The notes beneath the pieces are model-generated. The model was not told the DNA's origin, did not search any database, and worked only from the letters and a program-made list of their open reading frames with translations. Positions 1 through 13,503 of a stretch of 64,000 bases of DNA are shown here, piece after piece; position 1 is the first letter of the stretch, and every line of letters starts with the position of its first letter. Origin of the DNA: Saururus chinensis (Eukaryota > Streptophyta > Magnoliopsida > Piperales > Saururaceae); the NCBI GenBank assembly GCA_035235625.1, contig CP141144.1, forward strand, positions 31,245,014-31,309,013, written 5' to 3'. Both the position numbers and the translations under genes were made by a program.

Positions 1-90
1 GGCATAGCTGGCTGCACACTGGAGGAAAGAGATGGTGATGATGATGTCTTTGTGGATTCCATTACATTACATCTGATCTGATGAAGTCTG
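1..90 (+). CDS. Possible 3' end of a gene cut by the window edge
   Basis: Frame 1 is open from the first base to a stop near 90. It ends with an acidic stretch (EERDGDDDVFVDSITLHLI). The other two plus frames close at once. I recognise no domain and 30 codons are too few to prove coding. A GTAAGT at about 110 could be a donor in a 3' UTR. This may be chance. Confidence 0.15.
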
Positions 91-2151
91 AACTGGCCAC
101 ATTGTCTTGTACTGTAAGTCTGAATTCCTCCTTTTATTAGCATTTCTCTATACGATCTTAGCACATTGAGAGTATGGTAGTTTTATAAATGGATTGTGGA
201 TTTTATGTCATTAACTGAGACATACTGTGTATTCTTTATACTTCCCATTCTTTCTTTGAAAATATTATGGTGGTTGCTTGGGCTGACTACTTCCACATTG
301 GATCTCACGAACCAAGTCCCATCTGATCATGATTAGCATACTAATGTTGGAGCTCAGTCAGGTTGGAAATTTCATTATGAAATAAATGTATGTGCTTTTG
401 AATTCAGACTTTGCAGTCCAAAGAAAACTTCTTATTAAACAGAGCTGACCAAACGCTATAACATATAGAAAGTTCATATCCAAACACCCAGTCTCTTCTA
501 GTGCCAAAAAAAGAACACTCAGCCTTTTGTTTTTGTAAAAAAGTGTGCTGCATCACCTTCTTGGCCGCATTGTGGAGCCTGTTGTGGACCAAATTAGCAT
601 GGCTATCTCCATTTCATGAAATGGAACCTTAGTTTGGATATGAAACTACAAGGCAGCCTGCTTAACGGTCAAGCTATTCTCCATATAATGCAATAGTAGG
701 AACTAGCCCTCATGATCATGGCAATGCCGCAAGTTTCCAAGGAGTTCAGACTTCCATGGCCCAGCCTACATAATGCGGGATGGGGCCAAATTGAAGTATC
801 TGGTGGGGTTTGGTGGCTGAGTGTAGAACTAGGGCTGCCGTGTAAGAGCCTTCATGTCACCCTTCTGTACTAGGTGGATTCTCATTTTGCCCCTTGTCAT
901 TTACGTAATACAAACAACTACAAACTGTCTACTTGTACAAGACAGTCACTTTCAAAAGTTGGTTCTTGCAAAAAAAATTTATCCTTTATGCTGATCTAAT
1001 GAACTCCTTTTTATTCAAAAATAAATGTTGTTCTTAAGAACTTGAGGGTTTATAAACTATGACATTGTTTGTTTACAAATACAAACGATAGATGAGGAAG
1101 ATAATTAGTGCCTCCAATGCATTATCTGTATAACCTTGCTTTGATAAAAAGTGCTGATCTTTTAATTGAAGAGTGAAGGCCATTTCCTTTAAACATGCCA
1201 AATTAGAAATGTCAAGTTGGTCGTTTACGCAATGTAGAGTCTATTTTGTCGTTTAATTGGACTAATTACAACTTTCACATATTGACTTTACAGTAAGAAT
1301 AATGCTAAGGCCCAATATGTGCAACGATGAGTGCGCCTTATTCACAGGTCCCTTGAGCAAATGCAGCACTATGCCTTTATTGTGGATTGCCTTGGTTGAG
1401 TGTTCTTGGGCGCCAGGCGGTGGTAACATGTTCATTGAAAAGCAAGAAGGTTGCGAAAAAATACTCCTTCAAAGAACCAATATAAGATATTGCGGGACGA
1501 AGAGAGTAATGAACAAGGATGTCCCAGTGCTGGGTAAATGAATATAAAAGAGAGTTTCTTACATCTTCAACATACTCAGACCCTTCAAAAATATTAAATC
1601 CATCTGGTATATGATTACCGGTTATTTTATTCGGTGCAAAATAAGTAGTTTCTTACTTCGTCAGTGAAAGATATGTCAACACGTTTTATAACATTCGGCC
1701 TTCAAATCGAAGTACTTTGCTTCCAAGTCTTATAAAATAACATTCTTATACATAGAATGCAAAAGATTAGAACAGGAGTCAAAGATTCGTTTACAAGAAA
1801 CCGAACTCTTCTGTACAATTAACGGCATTTCTCACCAGTCTCCCCTGTAGTATCATGTGCATGAGCACTCTGACAATACGCCATGGTGAGGAATCATGAG
1901 TGAGCTGTTGATTTTGAAAATTGATATGGCCCATGTTAGCACACACAGATTTTTATTTAGACGATCCACTAACTGAGGACCATGGGTCTGGATTAAAATT
2001 TTTTCCTATGCATCAAAGCACCTGGTGATGCTCGTAGCTCACTTAAAAGCCAGACTTACCAAGAAGAAGACAGCAATGAGAAGATGAGCCATTTGAACCC
2101 CCAGGAAATAATACATATTTCTAATAAAACCATGAGAGCTACCCACATGTG
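91..2151. other. AT-rich stretch without a recognisable gene
   Basis: About 2 kb of AT-rich sequence. The open frames (such as 404-592 minus and 1302-1541 plus) are short, match no family I know and show no splice context. No tRNA or repeat boundary is evident until the Copia LTR begins at 2152. Confidence 0.5.
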
Positions 2152-3378
2152 TGTTATTTTCGTACCTTTATACTGTTTGTGAAAGAGAAGTCTTATTAGA
2201 ATAATTATAATCAAATTAAGCAAGTTACTTTATTCTTAAGATAGAATTCGCCTTCTTTAATGGTGTTTAGGACTCTTGGGCGTCTGCCTCCCAGTCATAG
2301 AAGGCCGTATCGATACGCATGAGAGTATCGATGATCATGGATACGGGTACGTACCGATGATACGCTTAGTATACGCAGAATCTTTTATAAACATAAAAAA
2401 TATTATAAGTAATAATATATTATTATAATACTTCTTTTAGGGCATAATAAGTCCATATAATACTATATCAACCGATATGGGTATTCTAAAATTAGTTCAT
2501 TTAAAACCATATACTATTATGCTCTCCATCCTATATTATTATTGGTCATTCTTTCTCATATTAAATGCTTTAAAATTATTTTATTTCAAAAATAAATAAT
2601 ATACTTAATATGAGTCTAAATTACATATTTAAATAAATGTATATTTGTAGAGCACTATATGTAAAAAAAATAATTATGTAAATTGTATGGACCTACCTAT
2701 ATTGATCTCATATAATTTTAAAAATATTATTTTAATATAACTAAAACTTAAAATTTTAAGGAAGTTGGGCTTGAATTGTATTTTTAATTTTAAGAAAAAA
2801 AATTAAAAAATATTTTTTAAATAATTAAAAATAATTTTTTAATTAAAAAAATAATTAAAAAATATAATATCGATATAGTACAGCCGATACATATCGAAAA
2901 ATGGTGTGGGGGGCGTATCGCCTCTCATACCATATCGGTCGGTTGATACGACTTTTCATGCTCTCACAGAAATGAAAATAAAATATTATCTTATTGACCC
3001 AACTCGACTTGGTCGGCTGCACATGCGAATCAAACTGAACTGAACCGAACCAAGCCAAGCCAAGCTGGCCGGACAGCAGTAGCAGCGCACACGTGTAGGT
3101 TAGCCCACCTAGGTGCATTAGTCTAACATTTCTCTCCCCCACAAAAGTGGGTTAGCCCAAGGGCCTAGCTTGAAAGGCCAAACTAATGCCTTATATACCA
3201 ACATCATCACTCCTTCAACCAATTCATATATGTGATTCTCATTCAACACAAAGTGGGCTTCAGCTCTCTACCATATGGGCTTGACCTACTTGAGTAATAT
3301 GGGTTTGACCCACATAAATATCATATTCACCTTAATGATATTAGCTTAACCCATTAATTATAATGCCCACTTCTAACA
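2152..3378 (-). repeat. Copia 3' LTR (left copy, interrupted)
   Basis: This matches 8656-9420: the same start (TGTTATTTTC), the same block at 3100-3378 and the same end (CTTCTAACA). It is longer than its partner because a ~660-bp AT-rich block sits at about 2300-2962. It also lacks roughly 120-170 bp that the right LTR has after its first 230 bp. Confidence 0.85.
2300..2962. mobile_element. AT-rich insertion with inverted-repeat-like ends inside the Copia LTR
   Basis: This block is absent from the partner LTR. It opens with GTATCGATACGCATGAGAG and closes with a run whose reverse complement begins GCATGAAAAGTCGTATCAAC. Both ends are rich in GTATCG/CGATAC motifs and the core is very AT-rich. 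No protein is encoded. It looks like a small non-autonomous DNA transposon, but the terminal repeat is imperfect and I cannot assign a superfamily. Confidence 0.5.
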
Positions 3379-3959
3379 ATCCTGCACATGAATAAGAATT
3401 GGCTAGATAACTATGCAAAACAATGTAGATAAACCGTGAAAGCAATATTGAAAAAGATCATGCATGGGAGATAGGTACTTTTTGGTTTTGAACCTTCCCT
3501 CGTGAAAACTATCAGGTCTACTAGCTAATTAGTGAACGTGATGTCTTGAACTGTTCAGCCGTTTGTGTAAACCAAGACAATAGAATTCACACAATCACTT
3601 CTCAGACACACTATGGTTCTCATGATAGTGTTCATTTTGGCCCTGAACAAACTTGATTTTATGAGTGCTCTAGAAGATTTAGCCTTAAAATTCTCATAAA
3701 AGCGGCCCCTTCACACTCATATAGGTGATTCTCATTAGGAGTATCTTGCAATACCCCACTTGAATTAATTAAAGCTATAAGAACCATTAAAAGCAAAGTT
3801 TTATCCTAATTCACTCTGTAGGCATCACTATCTCATCATAGGAATGGGGACGAGATTTTATCTCAATAGTGATTCCCCTTAAATTTCTCACAATTCGGTT
3901 GTCCCTTTGAACTTAGATCTTGAGATCTTCAGTCAACTAGGTTGGGTTGCCATTATGGT

Positions 3960-6900
3960 AACTCTTAATGTATAAGCTTCAATCCCATTCCCATCGATGA
4001 AGCTCACTTGTTTTTTGGTCAATCCCTTAGTAAGCGGATTCGCAATATTTTCTTTTGACCTAACATACTCAATGGAAATTATTCCACTAGAGAGCAATTA
4101 TTTTATGGTATTATGCCTCCGACGTATAAGTCGAGACTTACTATTATATAAGTTTGTGCTCTTCCTATAGCCGATTAGCCATCATAGTATATGCAAATAG
4201 GTGGCATAGGTTTCCCCCATATTGGAATATTCTCTAACAAATTACGAAGTCATTTAGCCTCTTTGCCAGATCTATCAAGCGCAATGAATTCAAATTTTAT
4301 TATGGATCTTGCTATGCATGTTTATTTCAAGGATTTTCAAGACACTACTGCACCTCTAAGAGTAAAGACATATCTACTTGTGGATTTTGAGTCTTTTGTA
4401 TCAGATATCCAGTTTGCATTACAGTAACTCTCTAGTACTACTGGATACCGAGTATAATGCAGCCTATAGTTCAAGGTATATTTTAGATATCTAAGAACCC
4501 TCACTACAACCTTCCAGTGATCTGCCTTTGGGTTGCTATTAAATCTACTCAGTTTACTCATTGAGTATGCTATGTCTGGTCTCGTACAACTCATGATGTA
4601 ATTGAGACTTCTAATAATTTGAGAATATTGAAGTTATAATATGCTCTTACCCGTGTTTTTGCTTAAGTGCAATGTCACATCCACAGGTGTTCTCGCTGGA
4701 TGATTATCATTTTTATTAAATTTGTCTAGGATTTTCTCAATATAATGAGATTGAGATAATACATATACATCAGATGTTCTAGTAATTTTCATCCCTAATA
4801 TAACATCTGCAGCACTCATATCCTTTATGTCAAATTGTTCGTTCAACATCCTCTTTGTAGCTTTAATGATATCATCATTGATACCAATAATGAGCATATC
4901 ATCCACATATAGGCATACAATAACATAGCTATCAAGTCTGTCTTTTACATAAACACATTTGTCACATTCATTAATTTTGAATCCATTTGATATCATCATT
5001 TTGTCAAATTTTTCATGTCATTACTTAGGTGCTTGTTTAAGCCCATAAAGAGATTTAACAAGTCTGTACACTTTGTTTTCATGACCTTGCACAACAAACC
5101 CTTCAGGTTGTTACATATATATTTCCTCATTCAAGTCACCATTCAAGAATACAATTTTTACATCCATTTGATGTATTTCAAGATTATACAAAGCAACAAT
5201 AACAATTAACATCCTAATTAATGTTATCCTTGTGACTGGTGAATATATATCAAAGTAATCTTGACCTTCCTTTTGCTTTGTATCCTTTAATAACAAGTCT
5301 AGCTTTATATTTGTCAATTGATCCATTGGTTTTCATCTTCCTCTTAAATATCCATTTATATCCAAGAGGTTTTCATCTCCTGGTGGTAGGTCCACCAACT
5401 CCCAAGTATGATTTTGCATAATGGATTCAATTTTACTATTTACTACCCTTTTTCTAATATTGTGCTTAAGGAGAGGGCATGACTTCTTTAAAGCTTTGAG
5501 ATTCATTTTCTAACAAATAAGTTAGAAAGTATGGATCAAAGGATTTTGATGTTTTAGCATGTTTGCTACGTCTAGGTTCATCATCCTCTCCCTCTTGGTC
5601 TTTACTATTCTCCTGTTCAACATCCAAAGTTCTTTTAAGAAAACTTTCCTTTTATGTAAAATTTTACGGAAAAATATGTTAAAAAAATGAAGCACTCCTG
5701 GATTCAATTACAATATTGACATTTATATCAGGAATATCCGATTTATAAACAAGAAAACGATATGCACTACTATTATTGGCATAACTAATGAATACACAAT
5801 CAATGGTCTTTGGTCCAATTTTAATCCTCTTGGGATTAGGGACCGCCACTTTTGCCAAACACCCTCATACTTTTAAGAATTTGTATGAAGGCTTTCGACC
5901 TTTCCATAGTTCATATGGTGTCTGCAAGGTTTTCTTTTGAGGTATTTTGTTAAGAATATAATTTGCTGAAAGCAAAGCTTCCCCCCACATATTCTGGGGT
6001 AACCCAGAATTTATTAACATGACATTCATTATTTCTTTTAAAGTTCTATTTTTCTGTTCAGCAACTCCATTTTGTTGAGGTGAATATGGTGTCGTAGTTT
6101 GGTGTATTATACCATGTTGTAAACAAAAATCACCAAAAGGTGATTCATATTCCCCACCTCTATCACTTCTTAGATCTTTAATTTTCTTGCTAAGTTGATT
6201 CTCAACCTTTGTTTTATATAATATAACAAGTCAATAGTATCATCTTTACTTCTCAGCAAGTAAACATAACAATAACGAGTGCAATCATCGATGAATGTAA
6301 TAAAGTATTTTTTACCTCCTCTTGTTTGAACAAATTTTTAAGTCGCAGACATCGCTGTAAATTAACTCAAGAGGTTCAATGCATCTCTCAATACTTTGGA
6401 AAGATTTCCTTGTTAATTTTGATTCTACACAAGTTTCGCATTTATTATTATAGTCAATATTAAACTTAGGCAGATATTTCATATAAATCAATCTTCGTAA
6501 AACATCATAATTAACATGTCCTAATCTACCATACCACACATCACATGACTCAATCATATACGATGAAGAAGCATTCACATTCTTAATAACAGAAATAGGT
6601 ACAATAGTGAGTACATTGATCTTGAAAAGCCCCTCATTTAGGTACCCTTAGCCCACATACATCTCACTCTTTGTCAAGACAAATTAATTTGACTCAAAAA
6701 CCAACTTGAACCCATTCTTGCTCAGCAATGATCCAGACACTAAATTTTTTCGAATTTCTGGCACATGCAGCACATTGTTGAGAGTGAGCTCTTTGCCTGA
6801 AGTCATCTTGAGCATAACCTTTTCAATTCCTTCAACCTTTGCAGTAGAAGAGTTGCCCATAAATAGTTGTTCACCGTTCTCCATAGGTTGATAAGTGGAG

Positions 6901-7934
6901 AATATCTTCCTATTAGAGCAAACATGACGAGTAGCCCTAATATCCACCCACCATTCTCTAGCGTTTGTGACCATGTTCACTTCCGAAATTACAGTGGAGA
7001 GGTTGATGTTATTCACATTGGTGGAGAGATTTTCCACTTCAGTCATGTGGGCTTGTACATTCTTCTTCTTGGAATCATCTTGTTTATTCCATTTGTGACA
7101 ATCCTTAGCCTTGTGGCTTATCTTGTCACACACATAACGTTTGCCCTTGAACTTGGCTTTGTTGGAGTCATTGTTCGACTGTCCAGCAAGTTGTTTCCTC
7201 TTCTTGTTGTTGAAGCTATTTCTTTTATGCCCTTATTCCACAACATTGACTTTGGCTTCCATGCCATGACCCCCGGTTTTCTTTTCAGAAGCACAGTTAT
7301 CCTCTTCAATCCTTAATCTCACAATCAAATTTTTCATGTTCATCTCCTTTCTCTTATACTTTAAGTAGTTCTTAAAATCCTTCCAAGAATGTAGTAATTT
7401 TTCTATTATAACTGCCACCTGGAAAGATACACTTAAAGTCATACCTTCTACATGAATATCATGTAAGATAACTTGGAGTTCTTGAACTTGACTTATCACA
7501 GTTTTAGAGTCCACCATTTTCAAGTCCAGAAATTTACTGACCATGAATTTCTTCGTTCCAGCATCTTCAATCTTGTACTTCTTGTTTAATGACTCCCATA
7601 GTGCCTTAGCACTTTTCATTGAGCTGTACACATTATATAATGTGTTGTCCAACCCGTTAAGGATGTAATTACGGTTTAAGAAATCTGCATGTTTCTATGC
7701 ATCTACTGTCGCAACAATCGTTTTGTCTTTCCGTTTCTCCTCAGTGAGAATAGGTACTTCCTCTTAAAGGAATCAGGCTAGGTTCAATGTGGTAAGATAG
7801 AACAACATTTTCTATTGTCATCGTTTGAAATCCGCACTACTGAACTTTTTTAGTTTTTCTCCTTTAATTTGAAGAGCATTCACTAGAGTGGGAATAAGTA
7901 TCAAAGTCAAGTTGGTACCATTAGTAGTCATTTA
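3960..7934 (-). pseudogene. Copia gag-pol remains
   Basis: Fossil coding region of the Copia element. In minus-strand order: gag from about 7934 (MTTNGTNLTLIPTLVNAL), zinc-knuckle region near 7130-7090, protease-like region about 6980-6690, GAG-pre-integrase (6578-6312, with WYGRLGHVNYD and the CETC knuckle), integrase core about 6370-5700, reverse transcriptase about 5330-4640 (with LYVDDMLIIG), and RNase H from about 4594 to near 3960. It is broken many times. Confidence 0.85.
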
Positions 7935-8655
7935 TGTTCCAACGAATAGAAGATGAATCTCAATAAAAAAAACTATATCAAAAAATTTAAAAAAAATTCA
8001 AGAAACCCAATAAAGTTCGAGAAATTACAGATAACTCAATAAAGTTAAAAAATTTATACCTAGGCGAGTGCCAAAAATTACATACAGTATTGTACAGTTC
8101 AAAAAATTACACAGTACAATTTCAAAAATTACATAACACAGGGGACTTCGAGAATTACATATAGCACAGTAATTAATTGAAAATTTATAAATAGAATAGT
8201 AATATTTCAAAATTTTCACACAGAACTGTAAATTTTCAAAACATTGCACACAGAAGAGTAACTCGCACGAAATTTACATGAATAACAGTAATCTTTCAAG
8301 ATTTATGCCAAGAATAGTAAAATTTCAGGGATTTATGCCCAGAATAGTAAAAATTCAAGAATTTATGCCCATAATAGTAAAAATTCTAGGAATTTACACC
8401 CAGATTTGTAGAAATTCCAAGAAATTATGCACAGAACAGTAGAAATCCAAAAATTTATGCACAGTATGGAAAATTTTCAAAATTTGACACGACATGAAAA
8501 ATTCTCAAAATTTTTTGCACAATATAGAAAATTTTATGAAATTTTTTGAAAAGAACAGTAAATATCTGAAATTCACATAATATAACTTACAAATTTACTA
8601 TTCTAAATGCAAAATAGTAAAGTACAAAAATATGTAAGGAATTCTGTCTTAAGTT
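7935..8655 (-). repeat. Copia untranslated leader with degenerate short tandem repeats
   Basis: This lies between the right LTR and gag. From about 8220 to 8560 it repeats a degenerate unit of roughly 30-36 bp built on AATTTATGCCCAGAATAGTA. I see no clean primer-binding site complementary to initiator Met-tRNA next to the LTR. Confidence 0.6.
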
Positions 8656-9420
8656 TGTTATTTTCCTATCTTTACAATGTTTGTGAAGAAAAGTCTTACT
8701 GGAATGATTATAATCAAATCAAGCAAGTCACTTTGTTTTTAAGACAGAATTCACCCTCCTTAATGGTGCTTAAGACTCTTGTGTGTGTGCCTCCCAGGAT
8801 AAGACAATCAACCACTACTGTAGGAGCACCTCCAACACAGTACATGCAGCGAACCACAATATGTATACTCTCATAGAAATGGAAACGAACGGAAATCCAA
8901 TGTCGGATTAGTGCAGAAATTATTTTCAATGATTTTATAAGAAATCTCATTGAAGACACCCTTTCTCGTTCAAACGGATGCGTCTATCTGCTAATGGACA
9001 CATTCTTTAGTGAAAACAAAACTGGACTCATTCTGGTAAATAGAAAACCAACCCGACTTGATGGTTGCACATGCGAATCAAACCGAACTGAGCCGAGTCA
9101 GCCGAACAGACGGCAAAGGTGGCGCACGCGTGTGGGTTAGCCCACCTAGGTGCATTGGTCCAACATCTCTCTCCCCCACAAAAGTGGGTTGGCCCAAGGG
9201 CCTAGCTTGAAAGGCCAAACTAATGCCTTATATACTAACACCATCACCTTCTTCTAGGCGATGTGAGACTATTCACTCTTTCAACCAATTCACATGTGTG
9301 ATTCTCATTCAACACAAAGTGGGCTTCGGCTCTCTACCATATGGGCTTGACCCACATAAATATCATGCCCACCTTAATGATATGGGCTTAACCCATTAAT
9401 TGTAATGCCCGCTTCTAACA
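8656..9420 (-). repeat. Copia 5' LTR (right copy)
   Basis: This is the 765-bp partner of the left LTR. It starts TGTTATTTTCC and ends GCTTCTAACA on the plus strand. It shares the segment with ACAAAAGTGGGTTGGCCCAA and the CCCATTAATTGTAATGCCC end with the left copy. Confidence 0.85.
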
Positions 9421-12400
9421 AGGTGTTCAATAAGAAAGGAGATATGCCAACTTCATTGACATAAAATTGCATCAACTTTTCCCTTCTTTTTTCTGTTTTG
9501 ACAAGATAATATTACTTAAATAGACAACAAAAAACAACAAGATGGAAGAAAGGCAATGAATAGGCTTACACATTTTTACCCCAATTTGTAGTTGTGATTT
9601 ACAAACCTTTAAGATATACCAATTAACCCCTGCCTCACTGGGTACCATGAAGAAAGAGGAGAAGGAGAAGACGAAGAATAAGAAGAAAGATGGAGGAGGA
9701 GAAGTAGGGGCTAGTGGGGAAGGGGTAAACTAGTGATGATTATTGGGAGTTTCATGACCTTTTAAACTTAAAAGATCACCATAATACATCTAGCCCAAAT
9801 ACGTTATAAAGGTAAAAGACAACAAGATGTGGTATTGTTTGTGTAGGAAAAACACAACGGAATTAAACTACTACTATTAATGCAAATATATCGAAATATG
9901 CAAACACAATTAGACAACGATTTTTAATGATAACCCAAATTAAGAAAAAACTATATAGTTAGCCTATCCGTTTGACAAATCTATGCACTATAAAGTAAGA
10001 ACTTACAAAACTCAAACTACAAACTTCTAAACTAAAAGCATCTTCTCCTACAGTTTGTTTGCCATTAAGATACCTACTTGATGTTTTTCTCTTCGAGTTT
10101 GATCCTCGTCTTCTTCAATAAACTCCAGCAATCAAACCCCTCTTTCATTGTATTATTGAAGCTATGTAAAGTCCCTTTATGAACAAACCTTCTCAACAAT
10201 TGTGTTGTGATGTGATGTCTCTAATCAATCTCCTTTTAATTCATTAAGTGCTTATGATTTAAAGAACTCACCTTTCATTGATTTTGCTCAAGTATGCAAG
10301 TGGATTAGGGAAGAATTTTAAGAAAAAAACTTTCTTTTTTCTCTCTAAAATTCTGCTTATTAGATAAGTATAATTTATATGTTGTTTTACCCTTAATTAT
10401 TCTATTTTTTTGTCTTGTTTAAGAGTTAATATAGCTTAGATTATTATCAATTAATGTTAGGAAACACTTGTATGGTATTTTGAATTAAATTAGCTCACTT
10501 GCATATTTTTAATGTAGTTTCTTCATTATTGTTTGAACGGGCTATATGGGCGTTCGAACGGCTACAAAGGATTAAAAAAAAATAGAAGTGTTGGCACTCG
10601 AATGCGTAGTCAGGGCGTTCGAATGACATAATGCACAATTTCTTATTTTAAGCTAGTTTTGAGTCATTAAAGACAACAAGATGCGGTCCTATTCGAACGA
10701 CATATATTTTAAGTTGAAGAAGTAGGAGGTGCTTACACAATAGACTCATTTATCTAGATAAAGTTATGAAGATTTATCTAATTAAATGTGTAAGTTTCAA
10801 ATTAAGAAATAAAAAAAGCCTTTTGTAAGTGTTCGTGACTTTTTCTTAAGTATGCAACACCTTCTAAAAAGCAAGGATTGTTGGGCAATCTTGAATTTGA
10901 TGTTTATAACTCTCACATATATTATAAATATCTTATACTTTTTGAAAGGCCTTAGACATATTTTCTTTTTTAATTTTCATAGTCTTGTCTAGTTAAACTT
11001 GCAATTTTTATTTTTACATTGTCCTCTTCTTAAAGAAGGTATGTGCCCCTTTTAGTTGACATATTAAATTTTGTCTTATTATATCTTTCAACATCATTAG
11101 AATCTTCTCATTATTGAGCATTTTAAGTCAATCCATCAAAATAGTCACATGTTTTTTTCATGTTCTTTATTAAAAAACTCTCCATAACGCATTATTTCAA
11201 CAAATTGACGCATTTGAGACACTGAGTCATTACAAAAAAACTAATTTTACATCATGTTTCATTTACATGATGTGGGCATAGTAAACAAATATTTTAAAAT
11301 TGTTCCCAAGATTGAAATAAATTTTTTTTTTTTGTAAAAAGTTCTATGGGTTTAGAAAAACTTTTTGAAAAATTATCTTTTCATTTCTTACCATGTTCCA
11401 ATAGATTTTTGTTTCAAAAAATTCATCCAATTTTTTGTCATTTCCTTTAAAGAAAATAGAAAGAATTTTAACTTAATAACATATTTAGAAATATTTTGTT
11501 TTAGCAAAGTTGCACAAACCTTTTCAGACTCATTTAAATGTAATATGGACTTTTCGACCTATTATAGCAACGAAAGTCTTCTTTCAAATTCCACTAAGAT
11601 CATGTCAAACCAATATTTATATAAAAAATATGACCAAAATGCTAATAGTGTGTCAATTTATCAAAATTAGCTCATTTTGTCCTAATCAGCTTCTTCCCAA
11701 ATTTGATCCTCTTGGTGCAAATATGAAATTCAATGGGTCTACATGGTTGTGTTTAGTCATTCCATAAAAGTTTACACTATTAAGAACTCATTCTTAACCC
11801 TTTAATAACTTTAAATAGTTTTACTTCCTCTTCTAGTTAGATCTTGTCAAAGCCCGTGAGACATGAGAACATAATAGAGGTCCAACTCATCTCTTAAATT
11901 TATTTAAATGAGCCTATAACAAATGCAAATAGGACAAACCATTGAAATACAAAATTTGAAGACAATTAATTTAACATAATTTAGGCACATCACTTGCTTC
12001 ACAACACCTCCTGTGCATGTCATGAGCACAACTCCATGATTTTCTTCCCCACTTAATCTATAGACAACCCCATCACACTTTGTTTCCAAAGATTATACTT
12101 TTTCTTACAAATTCCTACATGCAAATTCACAACCAACTCCCACCATCGGGCACGCATCTTGATTAATTTTGCATGATGTTCTTCAGCTTGATATGCCTTG
12201 CCAACATGAACAAAGATCAATGTTATAATGCTAATTCTTTTTTGGATTAGATAATGCACCCAACTTGTTCTTTGAGTTATTTACACTTTGACCGTGAAAA
12301 GATAAACTAAATGATTTATAACTTCTTGTTTTGAAATTGGCCCTACATTCAAGGCACTACTAAATTGCCTACATTTCGGACATCTTTTTCCTCCTCTTTG

Positions 12401-13503
12401 GCCACACCTTCCCACCGATAAACTTACACTATGATGTTTGGCTTCAACACTCTTGTCTACTTTCTTTGACATCCATCAATAATCAAATGCAAGTCCATGT
12501 ATACCCAAGCTCTTGAAGTGTTGCAGTTGACTTAAACCCACATAATGATTTTAAGCCTTGATCTGAGTCCCTACATGTCAATTTCTTAGTCATTTTCTTC
12601 TTTGACACTCACATCAACGTATGTGGATGCTAGCCTTGAACTAGGCCTTCCCTATAAAAGTGTCTAGCAATGACGCAAGGGAGTGGCACCAACCATAGTG
12701 CTCACTTATCATAACAAACCAATTTAGAAAATAAGAAATTAATTGTTTACATCAGTTTGTACTATTATACTAATTTTATTATATAAATTATTTTTCAACT
12801 TTACATGCAAGTGATTATGAACAAGACTATCAGTAAAACTCTTATTATAGTCTAACCCTTTGCACCTACCTTCTTCATACATGAGTGACTTTTTTCTTCA
12901 TAGTAAAACAAAATTATTTTTTATTCACAATCACATACCCACAAAAATGACCAAAAGAGTTAGTAAACTTTGATTGTTGATATAATTGATGTGAAAAAAA
13001 CTGAATTTTTTTAATGACTACTATTGTCATGCTATATTAAAAATCCATTTACATATAAAAAATTGACTAAGCATGCGCATACTAATTCCATATGAGAATA
13101 TAATAACAAAACTTCATAAAATTGAATTAAAACCTAAAATTGACTCCCTTTCTTTTCCTTGTGTATGCTTTGTCTTCTTCCTTGTCAATATGGAGTTTAA
13201 AGAAACCATGACTAAATAACATGAAATTTCTATAATATAATGGCAAAGATAATAATTATGAAAAACATTAAGTAAATGAATAATGTTCTCAATTCTTAAA
13301 AAAAACTATCATTCTTGTTTTTCTCCACTTTCTTTTCTTGGCTATGCTTTGAGAATGTGGAGTTTCTAGTTGTTCTCTTAGTATGGTCAAAATTATTTTA
13401 TAGACAACTATAGAGAGTATTAGTCCCTATTTTTCTGTACAAGGACTGATCTCAACTCAACTTGAAGCCTCCTTTCCCATAGTAGGACTCTTAATTTCAA
13501 AAG
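9421..13503. other. AT-rich intergenic DNA, no gene identified
   Basis: About 4.1 kb without a recognisable coding region. There is an AAG/AGA-rich tract at about 9650-9720. At about 10530-10690 there are several GTTCGAACG-type palindromic motifs, which also occur in the long LTR near 53.6 kb, so this may be an LTR remnant. Minus-strand open frames at 11904-12472 contain a short Cys cluster (CGQRGGKRCPKC), but nothing else supports a gene. Confidence 0.4.

Larger units (their letters stand above)
2152..9420 (-). mobile_element. Decayed Ty1/Copia LTR retrotransposon (Tork/Tnt1-like)
   Basis: A minus-strand Copia element with both LTRs. The LTR ends form a TGTTA...TAACA inverted repeat, and the flanks ATGTG (2147-2151) and AGGTG (9421-9425) look like a 5-bp target duplication with one mismatch. 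Parts occur in Copia order on the minus strand: gag, zinc knuckle, protease, GAG-pre-integrase and integrase, reverse transcriptase, RNase H. The pol order (integrase before reverse transcriptase) defines Copia. The gag opening and the Tnt1-like integrase and RT suggest the Tork lineage. It is broken at many places and cannot be active. The LTRs differ at many positions and by indels, so the insertion is old. Confidence 0.9.

Noticed and set aside
12281-12472. Short minus-strand frame with a Cys cluster (CGQRGGKRCPKC)
   Set aside because: It resembles a zinc knuckle of a transposase but has no neighbouring domain or continuing frame, so I could not assign it.
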